A DNA stretch of 64,000 nt, from the NCBI GenBank assembly GCA_965657965.1, contig CBFHQM010000003.1:1-64000 (forward strand), in the 5' to 3' direction. The notes beneath the pieces are model-generated. The model did not search any database and was not told the origin of the DNA. It saw nothing but the letters and a program-made list of their open reading frames with translations. This document shows, piece after piece, positions 50,901-62,671 of this stretch. The first letter of the stretch is position 1; each line of letters opens with the position of its first letter. The position numbers and the translations under genes were made by a program. This DNA comes from UBA8752 sp965657965 (GTDB lineage Bacteria > Bacteroidota > Bacteroidia > Flavobacteriales_D > Sanyastnellaceae).

Positions 50901-52664
50901 TTATTCAGCCGTCAACCGAATCACCGATCGCTTGACTCCATTCCTAACCTCAAGCACATAAACCCCTGTTTCAAAGTCAGATGTGGGGTATTTCAGTACG
51001 GTGCCTGCCGACACCGATACGCGCTCGGAAAGGACGATTTTGCCCATGAGGTCGTACACGCGGATGTCGACCAAACCGTCCACCCCATCGAGGCGCACAT
51101 TCAATACGTCTTTTGTGGGGTTTGGGAAAACCTCGAGTCCGATCCAATCTTCGACTTCCTCGATGCCAATTGTGGTGCCCACAGTGTCGCCATTGCAATC
51201 AAGGCAACTCGCATAACAATAGGCCCCGAGTACTTCGGGAACACCGGAACGGGTATGCGTGCGGTTCGCTGCTCCAAATGGGTTGGCCTGGCCACAGCCC
51301 TCTTCTTGAAAATTGCCCACCTCTGCCACGGCATCATCCACAACGCCACCTGGATATGGGTCGCCATTGCAATAACGGAATTCAAAAAATGCAGCGCCAG
51401 AAACTTCATAGGTCACCTCGTAAAGGTTGTCTCCGTCGTCGTCGCTCATTTGTAGCGCTCCTGCTTGCCACTGTGGCGTCGTGATTCCCCCGATCAACCA
51501 AACTCCTGTCTCAGACACCGTCTCATTGGCCATATCGACTTGAAAGGTGATGGGTGCCGCACTGGGGTCTGCTACACAGGTCTCGGTGCATTGGTTGTAG
51601 CAATATTGAACCGTCAGCGGATCGGTTCCCACCGTGAAGGTGCGGTTGCCATTGGTCACACATTCTCCGGGAGGATTCTCATTGTCTACATTTCCTTCTC
51701 CATCGCCGCCCCAATTGTTGCCATTGATGAACTTGAACTCATAGTCTCCGGGAGGGACATTCATGGTTAGCTCGTAGACCATGTCTCCATCGTCATCGCT
51801 CAAGAAGTCAACACCAGCGGTCCAGCCTTGAAAACTTCCAGCCACACAAACGCCATTCACCGACACTTCGGCCTGTGTACTCATGTCTACTTTGAATGTC
51901 ACTGGCGTCGGCGAAACGCAACTGCCGCATGCATTGAAGCAATAGGGTTGGCCTGGACCCAATTCATAAACCAAGTCTCCGCCACCGAGAGGAAGAAAAC
52001 GATTGCCGTCTATGGTGCACTCCCCCTCGGGACCCTCGGCGAAGTCCCAAACGTTGCCATTCACAAACTTGAACAGTGCAGTGTCTGCAGGCTCCAACAT
52101 GGCGCCGTCCATTTGGGCGACATACGTATATACAAGGTCGCCGTCTGAATCGTCCATGGCCAAAAAGTCCGTGGCACTCCATGCGCCATTCTCATTAAAG
52201 TTGCCGTTCATGTGAACGCCCACTGGATTGATGGCCTCCAATTGACTCATGTCCACTTTGAACATCACAGTGGTGATCCCGCATGCGGCACATTGTCCAA
52301 AGCATGGTGCATCCAAGGTGGTGGCACCGCTCAACTCGAAATAACGATTTCCTCCCCCATTCCAGGAGCAGGCTTCAGGCGCGGATTCATCCATGCCCCA
52401 TTCATTGCCATTCACAAACTTGTACTCAATCAAGCTCAGGCTGTCGGAAACGTCATAGGTGACTTCGTAAACCCCATCCATGTCGTCGTCGGACATGGGC
52501 GTTGCTCCGGCCTGCCAACCTTGAAAGTTGCCAGCAACATGCACACCCAGTGCAGGGTCCACAGTTTGATTGTTCATGTCGACCTGAAAGGTGACAGGAA
52601 CCGTTTGGGCAGACAGGCTCCCTAAGAAGAACAAGGCCCAGAAAAAGGTGTAAGGTGTTTTCAT
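50901..52664 (-). CDS. T9SS-secreted protein with four starch-binding-like repeats
   Basis: A 587-residue exported protein (signal ending GSLSAQ). It has four homologous repeats of about 110-120 residues (23-128, 132-249, 254-363, 371-490). Each opens with VTFQVDM or similar, has a GVHVAGNFQGWQAG strand, a DDDMDGVYEVTY acidic turn, an EYKFVNGNEWG strand and a closing Cys triplet such as CFGQCAAC. The NFQGW...YKFVNG pattern is that of CBM20/CBM48-like starch-binding sandwiches. A T9SS sorting domain ends it (LEVFPNPTKDVLNVRL). It is divergent from the GH13 gene at 52705, and they share operator 4. It is probably a surface starch binder; direct evidence is lacking. Confidence 0.78.
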   Translation of the reverse strand: MKTPYTFFWALFFLGSLSAQTVPVTFQVDMNNQTVDPALGVHVAGNFQGWQAGATPMSDDDMDGVYEVTYDVSDSLSLIEYKFVNGNEWGMDESAPEACSWNGGGNRYFELSGATTLDAPCFGQCAACGITTVMFKVDMSQLEAINPVGVHMNGNFNENGAWSATDFLAMDDSDGDLVYTYVAQMDGAMLEPADTALFKFVNGNVWDFAEGPEGECTIDGNRFLPLGGGDLVYELGPGQPYCFNACGSCVSPTPVTFKVDMSTQAEVSVNGVCVAGSFQGWTAGVDFLSDDDGDMVYELTMNVPPGDYEFKFINGNNWGGDGEGNVDNENPPGECVTNGNRTFTVGTDPLTVQYCYNQCTETCVADPSAAPITFQVDMANETVSETGVWLIGGITTPQWQAGALQMSDDDGDNLYEVTYEVSGAAFFEFRYCNGDPYPGGVVDDAVAEVGNFQEEGCGQANPFGAANRTHTRSGVPEVLGAYCYASCLDCNGDTVGTTIGIEEVEDWIGLEVFPNPTKDVLNVRLDGVDGLVDIRVYDLMGKIVLSERVSVSAGTVLKYPTSDFETGVYVLEVRNGVKRSVIRLTAE

Positions 52665-52669
52665 AAATC

Positions 52670-52684
52670 GTGTTTGATGTACAC
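52670..52684. promoter_or_regulatory. Operator 4 between the starch-binding-like gene and the third amylase
   Basis: GTGT-TTGATGT-ACAC, extended by TC/GA to perfect 6-base arms (52668-52686). It is 5 bases upstream of the minus-strand ATG and 20 bases before the first plus-strand ATG, so it could control both divergent genes. Spacer and core match the sites at 13315, 14079 and 16925. Confidence 0.65.
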
Positions 52685-52704
52685 GACCAAATTAGCTTGC
52701 GTCC

Positions 52705-54606
52705 ATGCTTCAATTCAGCCGCGCGCATCATTTTTACACAAAGCCAATGGGGATGGCTTTGATTTTTCTGTCACTGGGACCATTGTCCTCTGCACAGTCC
52801 ACCCGGCCGAATGTCCAAAGAATGGAACCGCCTCACTGGTGGAACAGTGGAATTGAATCGGAATTCGTTTTGACCCTCTATGGCCCCAACTTGTCTGAAT
52901 GTGAGGTCTCATCCGGTCACGCTGACGTGGTTGTTCAACACCTCGAACGGCGCGAAAACAAAGACTACTTGTTTGTGCGGCTCCAGACAAGGGCCAATTG
53001 TCTACCTGCAGATGTCCCGCTCAAGGTCTCCTCTGCGTTGGGCATGGACACCACGCTCTTCTACCCCATTCTAGACGGACGTCAAGGCTTGCCCAAGGGC
53101 CAAGGTGTGCCATCGGGAGCGACGATGTACCTCATTATGCCCGACCGGTTTGCCAACGGAGACCTTCAAAATGACGTAAATGCAAACTTGAGAGAATCCA
53201 GTGTAGACCGCACAGAAATGTACGCTCGCCATGGAGGAGACCTTGAAGGCATTGCCACCAAGTTGGATTACCTCGATGCCTTGGGCATTGATGCGATTTG
53301 GCTGAATCCAGTCCTGCTCAACGACCAGCCATCGGCCAGCTACCACGGTTATGCTGTAACCAACCATTACGAGGTTGACCCCCGACTCGGCGGCAACAAA
53401 GCATACCGAGACCTTGTATCTGCCTGTCACGCAAAGGACATACGCGTGATCCAAGATGTCATCTTTAACCACTGGGGACACAACCATTGGATGATACAGA
53501 ATTTGCCCGATCGCAAATGGCTCCATCAATGGCCAGAATTCACATTGACCAACTACAACTGCAACGTAATGACCGACCCACACGCAGTCAAGGAGGAGGT
53601 CGATGTATTCAATCGCGGTTGGTTCGTTCCAGAAATGCCCGATTTGGCGCCTGATCAAGATCCGCTTTTGGCTGACCTCTTGGTGCAAAATGCACTGTGG
53701 TGGATTTCCGAAGCGGGAATCGATGGTTTTCGGATCGACACCTACCCATACTCAGACAAGGACTTCATGGCCACATTGGCCCAACGCATTCTGGCCATCC
53801 ATCCAGACTTTTTTATGTTCGGCGAATGCTGGGTGTCCAGTCCTGCAGTGCAATCAAGCTACCTGTCTAAAAGCCCTTTGAGCGCGCAGGACTCCCATTT
53901 GGAAAGTGTCAAAGACTTTCAGCTTCACTTTGCCCTTCGCGATGCCATTGGCGAAGACCCGACATGGAGAACAGGAATCACCCGGGTCCATGCCACCCTC
54001 AGTCAAGACGGGGTGTACCCCGACCCCAATCGACTTGTGACGTTTGTGGACAACCACGACACAGACCGCTGGCGAAGTGTGGCAGGCGACATGGCGCGCA
54101 CCCGGTATGGCATTGGCTTGGTCATGATGACCCGGGGCATTCCATGTCTCTATTATGGGACGGAACTGGGCATGGATGGCTTTGCCGCACCAGACGGTTT
54201 GGTGCGTGACGATTTTCCAGGGGGATGGCACGACGATGCGCGCAACGCTTTTAAAGAAAGTGGGAGAACCCCCGAAGAGCGAGAGTTGTGGCAATTCACA
54301 GCCGCCTTGGGACAAGCCAGAAGAACGTATCGAGGTGCATTTGCCTCACCCATGACACATTTGATCCCGCGCAAAGGGCAATACCATTTTCTCCGGGCCG
54401 ACGGTGAACAGCGGCTGCTCATCCTTTCCAATGCCAGCGATGAACCCGCAGAGGTTGACTGGTCTGCATTGGCCCCTCTGCAGGAGGGTGCGACCAAAGG
54501 ACAAACCATTTTAGGTGCAACTGGATCTGGGGCGCAGCGCTTTCTGTGGGGAGCTCCACTCACTCTGGCGCCATGGCACTTTGCCGTTTACAGGTTAGAA
54601 AATTGA
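52705..54606 (+). CDS. GH13 cyclomaltodextrinase/neopullulanase-like amylase, exported
   Basis: A 633-residue GH13 enzyme. From the ATG at 52705 the N-terminus carries a signal-like stretch (GMALIFLSLGPLSSAQS); the ATG at 52747 is an alternative start. An N-terminal cyclomaltodextrinase domain (PPHWWNSGIESEFVLTLYG) precedes the barrel: MPDRFANGD, DVIFNHWG, nucleophile Asp345 in GFRIDTYPY, acid/base Glu374 in FGECWV and Asp452 in VDNHDTDR. A short C-terminal sandwich ends the protein; there is no lipobox or T9SS domain, so it is likely periplasmic, like SusA. It shares operator 4 with the divergent starch-binding-like gene. Confidence 0.9.
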   Translation: MLQFSRAHHFYTKPMGMALIFLSLGPLSSAQSTRPNVQRMEPPHWWNSGIESEFVLTLYGPNLSECEVSSGHADVVVQHLERRENKDYLFVRLQTRANCLPADVPLKVSSALGMDTTLFYPILDGRQGLPKGQGVPSGATMYLIMPDRFANGDLQNDVNANLRESSVDRTEMYARHGGDLEGIATKLDYLDALGIDAIWLNPVLLNDQPSASYHGYAVTNHYEVDPRLGGNKAYRDLVSACHAKDIRVIQDVIFNHWGHNHWMIQNLPDRKWLHQWPEFTLTNYNCNVMTDPHAVKEEVDVFNRGWFVPEMPDLAPDQDPLLADLLVQNALWWISEAGIDGFRIDTYPYSDKDFMATLAQRILAIHPDFFMFGECWVSSPAVQSSYLSKSPLSAQDSHLESVKDFQLHFALRDAIGEDPTWRTGITRVHATLSQDGVYPDPNRLVTFVDNHDTDRWRSVAGDMARTRYGIGLVMMTRGIPCLYYGTELGMDGFAAPDGLVRDDFPGGWHDDARNAFKESGRTPEERELWQFTAALGQARRTYRGAFASPMTHLIPRKGQYHFLRADGEQRLLILSNASDEPAEVDWSALAPLQEGATKGQTILGATGSGAQRFLWGAPLTLAPWHFAVYRLEN

Positions 54607-54622
54607 CGCTGCAGAGGTCGTC

Positions 54623-55090
54623 TTAAGTGTCTCCGAGAATGGCTTGGCGCCAAGCTTCGTGCACGCGGGTCACCTTGCCCGCCATGGTGTCCCAACTTAC
54701 AAGAGTCGTCGCCGCTCGGAAGGCCAATGCGGCATGCTCCTTTTCTCCTTTGGGCCAGACAAAGCCCTCGTAGACGATGCCAATGCTGGAATTGCCCATC
54801 TTAGAAGCGCCCAAACGAATGACCAAGCGGTCGCCAGGATTCACGGGCTTGATGTAGTCCATCTCGTTTCTTACCACCAGAACACCATGCTTGCGGAAGT
54901 CCCAAGTCTCCGGCACACATGATTCGAACCATGCGATTCTCGCTTCTTCCAAAAAAGTGAAGTACCGAGCGTTGTTGACATGCCCAAACGTATCCATGTC
55001 GCTGTACCGCAAAGACACCTCGTACTCGACGACGGGCCCCAACGCTTCAAAAGGTTCGTTCATGGGATTGGAAGAGGAATTGGCGTCCAT
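54623..55090 (-). CDS. Acyl-CoA thioesterase, hotdog fold (4HBT family)
   Basis: A hotdog-fold thioesterase of about 155 residues (start MDANSSSNPMNEPF at 55090; ATGs at 55063 or 55174 are alternatives). The core is typical of the YbgC/FadM-type 4HBT group: VSLRYSDMDTFGHVNNARYFTFLEEARIAWFE with the Asp-x-x-Gly-His-Val-Asn active-site motif. The substrate is unknown. It is convergent with the amylase gene and transcribed alone. Confidence 0.85.
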   Translation of the reverse strand: MDANSSSNPMNEPFEALGPVVEYEVSLRYSDMDTFGHVNNARYFTFLEEARIAWFESCVPETWDFRKHGVLVVRNEMDYIKPVNPGDRLVIRLGASKMGNSSIGIVYEGFVWPKGEKEHAALAFRAATTLVSWDTMAGKVTRVHEAWRQAILGDT

Positions 55091-55239
55091 TTTGGCAGGC
55101 ATTGAAATGCAAATCTCGGGCATACTTCGACAACCCGCGCGGATGCTGGATTCCCGGGTTTTTCCATAATTCATGGTGCTTTATTCACAAATGGGAAAAA
55201 AGGATGCGCTATGCCGCGCGGGACGCGGGCTTTAGCCTA

Positions 55240-55247
55240 TACATTTG
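55240..55247 (+). promoter_or_regulatory. HU gene promoter -7 box
   Basis: TACATTTG matches the Bacteroidota -7 consensus TAnnTTTG exactly, 28 bases before the HU ATG. No clear -33 element was seen. Confidence 0.6.
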
Positions 55248-55274
55248 AGAAGTTCACAACCAATAACGATTACC

Positions 55275-55547
55275 ATGAACAAATCAGAACTCCGTGATGC
55301 CATGGCCGAAGGTGCCGGCATCAGCAAAGCCGACGCAGGTCGTGCCCTCGACTCATTCATCGAAGCCACCAGTGGTGCACTCAAGTCTGGAGAGCGTGTA
55401 GCGCTCGTCGGATTTGGATCTTTCTCTGTCACTCACCGTGAGGCCCGCAAGGGACGTAACCCACAGACAGGTAAGGAAATCACAATCGCAGCGAAGAACG
55501 TCGTGAAATTCAAGCCAGGTGCTGAATTGAACGAGAAGGTCAAGTAA
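55275..55547 (+). CDS. HU-family DNA-binding protein
   Basis: A 90-residue histone-like protein starting MNKSELRDAMAEGAGISKADAGRALDSF. It keeps the HU core VALVGFGSFSVTHREARKGRNPQTG, with the beta arms and the Pro-bearing tip (NPQTGKEI), and ends VKFKPGAELNEKVK. HU dimers bend and compact DNA. The start at 55275 fits the family; an upstream in-frame extension does not. It is flanked by its own promoter box and terminator. Confidence 0.95.
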   Translation: MNKSELRDAMAEGAGISKADAGRALDSFIEATSGALKSGERVALVGFGSFSVTHREARKGRNPQTGKEITIAAKNVVKFKPGAELNEKVK

Positions 55548-55567
55548 GCCTTCTTTGAAGAAATGAC

Positions 55568-55606
55568 AATCCCCGGTTCGCCATTGGCGTTCCGGGGATT
55601 TTCTTT
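55568..55606 (+). terminator. Rho-independent terminator after the HU gene
   Basis: Stem AATCCCCGG/CCGGGGATT with a 15-base loop, followed by TTCTTT. It lies 20 bases after the HU stop and overlaps the leader of trmH. Confidence 0.85.
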
Positions 55607-55611
55607 GCACC

Positions 55612-56301
55612 GTGACCGACGACCGTTACCCCTTACTCTCCAGCTTCCTTACCGAGGCTCGGAAGGCTCGATTCGCTGAAGTCTTGGGCCAGCGCATGCA
55701 TTGGGTCACGGCGGTGACCGAGGACTTGTATGACCCGCACAACATCTCCGCCGTGCTGAGAAGTTGCGACGGATTTGGAATACAATCTGCGCACATCATT
55801 GAAGTCACCAACCCTTACCGCGTCTCTCCAGGTGTGGCCAAAGGAGCGGCCAAGTGGCTGGACATCGAACGCCACACGGAAACAAAATCAGCACTGTTGG
55901 ACCTCAAGAAACGGGGTTATGCCATTTGCTGCACCACGCCACACACCAACGACACAACGCCAGAGGACTTGCCTTTGGACAAGCCTGTTGCATTGGTCTT
56001 TGGGTCAGAAGGTCCTGGCATTTCGGATGCCGCCCGCGCCGAGGCTGACCATTTTGTCCGAATTCCCATGTACGGTTTTACGGAGAGCTACAACATCTCT
56101 GTGGCCGCTGCCCTGACCCTCCAAACAGTCACCCAACGTGTGAGGAGCAGAAACGACATTCCTTGGCAAATCCCCGCCACTGAGCACCCGCGCATTTTGG
56201 GCGATTGGGCAACGCGCACGGTCAAAGACGCCCCGGGGCTTTTGAACCGACTTCGCTCAGACGAACCGCCATCGCCCCCTTCCCAAGCAGAGGCCGAATG
56301 A
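55612..56301 (+). CDS. trmH: tRNA (guanosine-18-2'-O)-methyltransferase, TrmH-like
   Basis: A 229-residue SpoU/SPOUT enzyme from a GTG start at 55612, the same length as E. coli TrmH. The N-terminal part shows LYDPHNISAVLRSCDGFGI (motif 1). The knotted SAM site has ALVFGSEGPGIS and IPMYGFTESYNISVAAAL (motifs 2 and 3). The C-terminal extension is typical for TrmH. It methylates G18 in the tRNA D-loop. Its stop overlaps the start of the MATE gene (ATGA). Confidence 0.88.
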   Translation: MTDDRYPLLSSFLTEARKARFAEVLGQRMHWVTAVTEDLYDPHNISAVLRSCDGFGIQSAHIIEVTNPYRVSPGVAKGAAKWLDIERHTETKSALLDLKKRGYAICCTTPHTNDTTPEDLPLDKPVALVFGSEGPGISDAARAEADHFVRIPMYGFTESYNISVAAALTLQTVTQRVRSRNDIPWQIPATEHPRILGDWATRTVKDAPGLLNRLRSDEPPSPPSQAEAE

Positions 56302-57626
56302 GCGCCCCACTCTCGAGTGATTATCGCTCCATACTCAAGCTTGCCCTGCCCGTCTCAGCGGGCACATTCACTCAGTTTCTGGTCGTTCTGACCGACAACT
56401 ACTTCCTGAGTCAAGTGTCCGACGAGGCCTTCAATGGCGCCGGGAATGCCGGCATTTTGTACATCACTTTGGCCATGATGGGCCAGGGCTTGGCCAGTTT
56501 CGGACAAATTTTGATTGCACGTCGCGTGGGAGAAGGGCGATCAGAACGGGCGTTGGTATTGCTTCGAACAGGAGCAATTGGACTATTGACCATCGGATTC
56601 AGCCTTATGCTTTTGGTTGAATTGGCCCTGCACTTTGGGTTTTCCGACATCTTTAAAAGCGCGGCAACGGGTCAAGTCTTTCGTGACTTCATCTCCATTC
56701 GGAAATATGGGTTCGCCCCCAGCTTCGTGATGATGATGCTCATTGCCTACTTCATGGGCATTGCCCGATCTCGGGTTCTCATGTGGTCCATGGTGGCGGT
56801 TGGAGCTGTGAACATTGCAGGCGACTCCATTTTAATCTCTGGGAGATGGGGCATCGCAGGCATGGGCGCCGAAGGTGCCGCATGGGCCAGCTTTTCTGCG
56901 GAATGTACCGGAGTTGCTGTTCTGCTGTTGTCGCTGATCCGGACCCATGGAAAAGCCTGCTTTGAACGAACGTTTCTTCAGCTCGACGAAATTTGGCACT
57001 GGGTCAAGTTGGCCCTGCCCCTCGTGCTTCAGCTCAGCCTTACCCTTGGGACATGGAGCATGTTCTTTTTTCTTGTCGAGCAAGTCGGCATACTCGAGCT
57101 CAAGGTGAGCCATGTGGCACGCAATTATTTCATGCTGGCTTTTACGGTCACACAGGGGGTGTCTCAAACCACCCGAACTTATGTGAGCACCCTTTTGGGA
57201 GAAGGTCGCGGCGCAGAACTGCCCCATGTTCTCAAACGACTTTTCTATGTCAATCTATCTGGTATCGTGCTGCTGGCTCATGGCCTCTTTTTCTATCCCG
57301 AGTGGTTTGCGCAGGCCTTTTTTGACGATGCTGCTGGCTTGGATGCTGCCGCGAAAACCTTGCCCGTCATCTTTCTTGCCATGCTGATCTACAGCGTGAG
57401 CTCTGTGATGCTCAGTGCCATTCAAGGAAGCGGCCACACCACCCCAGCCCTCGTTGTGGAACTCACGGCCATCGCCGTTTACACCTTGGCCACGTTGACT
57501 GCGACGGTATGGTATCCACAGCCCGTGTGGCGCATTTGGTGGGTCGAATTCGCTTATTTCTCGTGCATGGGCATCGGATGCGCGTGGTTTCTCCTCCGAC
57601 GAGATTGGCGCTCCAAAATAATTTGA
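56298..57626 (+). CDS. MATE-family efflux transporter
   Basis: A 442-residue inner-membrane protein with about 12 predicted membrane helices in two similar halves. The start at 56298 overlaps the trmH stop. The sequence has the MATE layout: ILKLALPVSAGTFTQFLVVLTDNYFLSQV, GNAGILYITLAMMGQGLASFGQILIARRVGEG, and a second half from WVKLALPLVLQLSLTLGTWSMFFFLVEQVG. MATE pumps export cationic drugs or metabolites using Na+ or H+; the substrate here is unknown. Confidence 0.88.
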   Translation: MSAPLSSDYRSILKLALPVSAGTFTQFLVVLTDNYFLSQVSDEAFNGAGNAGILYITLAMMGQGLASFGQILIARRVGEGRSERALVLLRTGAIGLLTIGFSLMLLVELALHFGFSDIFKSAATGQVFRDFISIRKYGFAPSFVMMMLIAYFMGIARSRVLMWSMVAVGAVNIAGDSILISGRWGIAGMGAEGAAWASFSAECTGVAVLLLSLIRTHGKACFERTFLQLDEIWHWVKLALPLVLQLSLTLGTWSMFFFLVEQVGILELKVSHVARNYFMLAFTVTQGVSQTTRTYVSTLLGEGRGAELPHVLKRLFYVNLSGIVLLAHGLFFYPEWFAQAFFDDAAGLDAAAKTLPVIFLAMLIYSVSSVMLSAIQGSGHTTPALVVELTAIAVYTLATLTATVWYPQPVWRIWWVEFAYFSCMGIGCAWFLLRRDWRSKII

Positions 57627-57669
57627 GAATCCGACAACATTCTGACAGGGTGCCCCACACAAGGGCCCA

Positions 57670-57677
57670 TACCTTTG
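57670..57677 (+). promoter_or_regulatory. fmt promoter -7 box
   Basis: TACCTTTG matches TAnnTTTG exactly and lies only nine bases before the fmt ATG at 57687. Transcription would start within a few bases of the ATG, giving a nearly leaderless message. Confidence 0.5.
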
Positions 57678-57686
57678 CGCGCTCCA

Positions 57687-58652
57687 ATGAGCACCTCGCC
57701 TCTCCGCATTGTCTTTTTCGGAACGCCCGATTTTGCAGCAGCCAGCTTGTTGGCGTTGTCCGACTCGGTGCACAACATCGTGGGGGTCGTGACGGCTCCA
57801 GACCGGCCGGCGGGCAGGGGCCAAAAACTCCAACCCTCGGAGGTCAAACAAGTTGCACAGCGACTGAATCTCCCCTTGGCTCAGCCACTAAAATTGCGTG
57901 CGCCTGAATTCCACACGCAGCTCGACCAATGGAATGCCGACCTGTTCATCGTAGTGGCATTCCGCATGATGCCCGAGGTGGTTTGGCGCAAACCACCCAT
58001 CGGCACAGTCAACATTCACGGGAGTTTGCTGCCCGACTTTAGAGGGGCTGCCCCCATACAGCACGCGGTCGCCAGCGGAGCCACACGAACGGGCGTTACG
58101 TCCTTCTTCATTACCCAAGACATCGACACCGGCGCCATCCTTCTTCAGCAATCCATGGCCATCGGCCCCAACGAGAATTCCGGGGAAGTTTATGGGCGAC
58201 TCATGCGTGCGGGAGGAACGTTGGCCGTCGACACCGCCGATGCTTTGGCCAATGCCAAGTTGCAGGGAGTGGATCAATCGCTTCTCATGACTGGGGAGGA
58301 AAGACCTGCCCCCAAACTGTTCCGACAAGACGGTCGAATTGATTGGCGAAAGTCCCCAAAACACGTCTCTGATTTCATCCGTGGCATGACCCCCTACCCT
58401 GGGGCTTGGACCACCCTCAATGGTGCCACCCTGAAAATCAGGAGTACGGCATTTCCCGCTGTGGAGCATGTCCTTCCTGAACTCGATCCTGGGCAATGCC
58501 ATGTCGAGGGTGAACATTGGTATGTAGGCACTCATGAAGGGCCCTTGCTGATCCTCGAAGTGCAATTGGCTGGCAAGCCTTTTCTGGCGGCATCCGACGT
58601 TCTTAGAGGATACCGTTACCCCATTGAATCATTGGGTACCGACGGCCATTGA
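57687..58652 (+). CDS. fmt: Methionyl-tRNA formyltransferase
   Basis: A 321-residue enzyme that formylates initiator Met-tRNA with 10-formyl-tetrahydrofolate. The start is the ATG at 57687 (MSTSPLRIVFFGTPDFAA); a TTG at 57675 would add four residues. Motifs: VTAPDRPAGRGQKLQPS, the catalytic NIHGSLLPDFRGAAPIQ (Asn-His) with DIDTGAILLQ (Asp), and a C-terminal OB-like domain with FIRGMTPYPGAWT. Length matches the family. Confidence 0.95.
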   Translation: MSTSPLRIVFFGTPDFAAASLLALSDSVHNIVGVVTAPDRPAGRGQKLQPSEVKQVAQRLNLPLAQPLKLRAPEFHTQLDQWNADLFIVVAFRMMPEVVWRKPPIGTVNIHGSLLPDFRGAAPIQHAVASGATRTGVTSFFITQDIDTGAILLQQSMAIGPNENSGEVYGRLMRAGGTLAVDTADALANAKLQGVDQSLLMTGEERPAPKLFRQDGRIDWRKSPKHVSDFIRGMTPYPGAWTTLNGATLKIRSTAFPAVEHVLPELDPGQCHVEGEHWYVGTHEGPLLILEVQLAGKPFLAASDVLRGYRYPIESLGTDGH

Positions 58653-58655
58653 GCA

Positions 58656-61733
<3,078 letters not shown>

Positions 61734-61771
61734 GCTGCAAGTTAACGGGGATACGGGCCTAATTTTGATGC

Positions 61772-62128
61772 ATGGAAGGTTCTCCTCCAGCCCTAACTCA
61801 CCCCATTGATTTCGCGCATTTTGCGGCGTGTGACCTCAGGGTTGGACAGGTTTTGAGTGTAGAGAACCTCGAGTCCGCTCGACGCCCCGCCTTCGTTTTG
61901 CACCTTGACTTCGGTCCTTTGGGACAAATGAAGTCCACCGCACAACTCAAAGAGGACCACACTGCAGAGGATTTGATTGGACGTCAAGTGGTGGCGGTAG
62001 TCAACTTACCCCCGAAGCAAGTGGGCAACCACACAAGCCGCTGCCTCGTGCTCGGTGCCGTCCATGGCCCACATGTTGGCCTGCTTTCCGTCCCCTCTTC
62101 TGTCCCCAATGGGACCCGAATACACTGA
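61772..62128 (+). CDS. csaA: CsaA-like tRNA-binding protein
   Basis: A 118-residue single-domain tRNA-binding OB protein. It shows the family frame: FAACDLRVGQVLSVENLESARRPAFVLHLDFG, STAQLKEDHT, and VAVVNLPPKQVGNHTSRCLVLGA. CsaA homologues bind tRNA or act as export-linked chaperones in Bacillus; the role here is not established. It lies 38 bases from the divergent mutase start, with the GmhB-like gene 13 bases downstream. Confidence 0.87.
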   Translation: MEGSPPALTHPIDFAHFAACDLRVGQVLSVENLESARRPAFVLHLDFGPLGQMKSTAQLKEDHTAEDLIGRQVVAVVNLPPKQVGNHTSRCLVLGAVHGPHVGLLSVPSSVPNGTRIH

Positions 62129-62141
62129 CTTCGTTGCCCCT

Positions 62142-62663
62142 ATGTCTGCTCCATTTCCCACACCCAGCCAAGCTGCAATCCTTCTCGATCGAGATGGCGT
62201 CATCAACCATGATCCAGGCGACTACACCACTTGCTTGGCCGAATTTCATGTGTTGCCCACGGTCTTGGACACGCTTCGCGCTTGGAAAGCTGCCGGATTC
62301 AAATTGATCCTGATCACCAATCAAGGCGGCATTGCCAAGGGGCGATATGGCCACGAGGAGGTCAACGTTATTCATGCTCACCTGCGCAGCGTATGTGAAG
62401 AAGCCGGAGCTCCACTCGACGATATTTTTTACAGTCCACATCACCCTGACTTTGGGCAAAGTTTAAGCCGAAAGCCCGGTTCGCTCATGGTAGAGCGTGC
62501 CCTTGCCCGCCACGGTTTGGACCCCGACAAATGCTGGATGTTTGGAGACAAGGCCCGGGACATCGATTGTGCGCTGGGAGCCGGCGTCAGGCACGGCGTC
62601 CTGATCGAGCCCAATGCCCCTCTTTCGCAATGGTTGGGGGTTCCGCTGGCCAACCGGGGTTAA
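62142..62663 (+). CDS. HAD phosphatase, GmhB-like (no zinc-site Cys)
   Basis: A 173-residue HAD-III phosphatase. The start at 62142 is chosen (MSAPFPTPSQAAILLDRDGVIN). The nucleophile/acid pair is DRDG, then ILITNQGGIAKGRYG, then FYSPHHPDFGQSLSRKPGSLMV (motif III Lys in RKP) and MFGDKARDIDCALGAG. Family members dephosphorylate D-glycero-D-manno-heptose 1,7-bisphosphate. The zinc loop normally reads CPHHPE...CxCRKP; here no Cys is present, so zinc binding is lost and the substrate is less certain. It is followed nine bases later by the aminotransferase. Confidence 0.78.
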   Translation: MSAPFPTPSQAAILLDRDGVINHDPGDYTTCLAEFHVLPTVLDTLRAWKAAGFKLILITNQGGIAKGRYGHEEVNVIHAHLRSVCEEAGAPLDDIFYSPHHPDFGQSLSRKPGSLMVERALARHGLDPDKCWMFGDKARDIDCALGAGVRHGVLIEPNAPLSQWLGVPLANRG

Positions 62664-62671
62664 GTTTGCAC

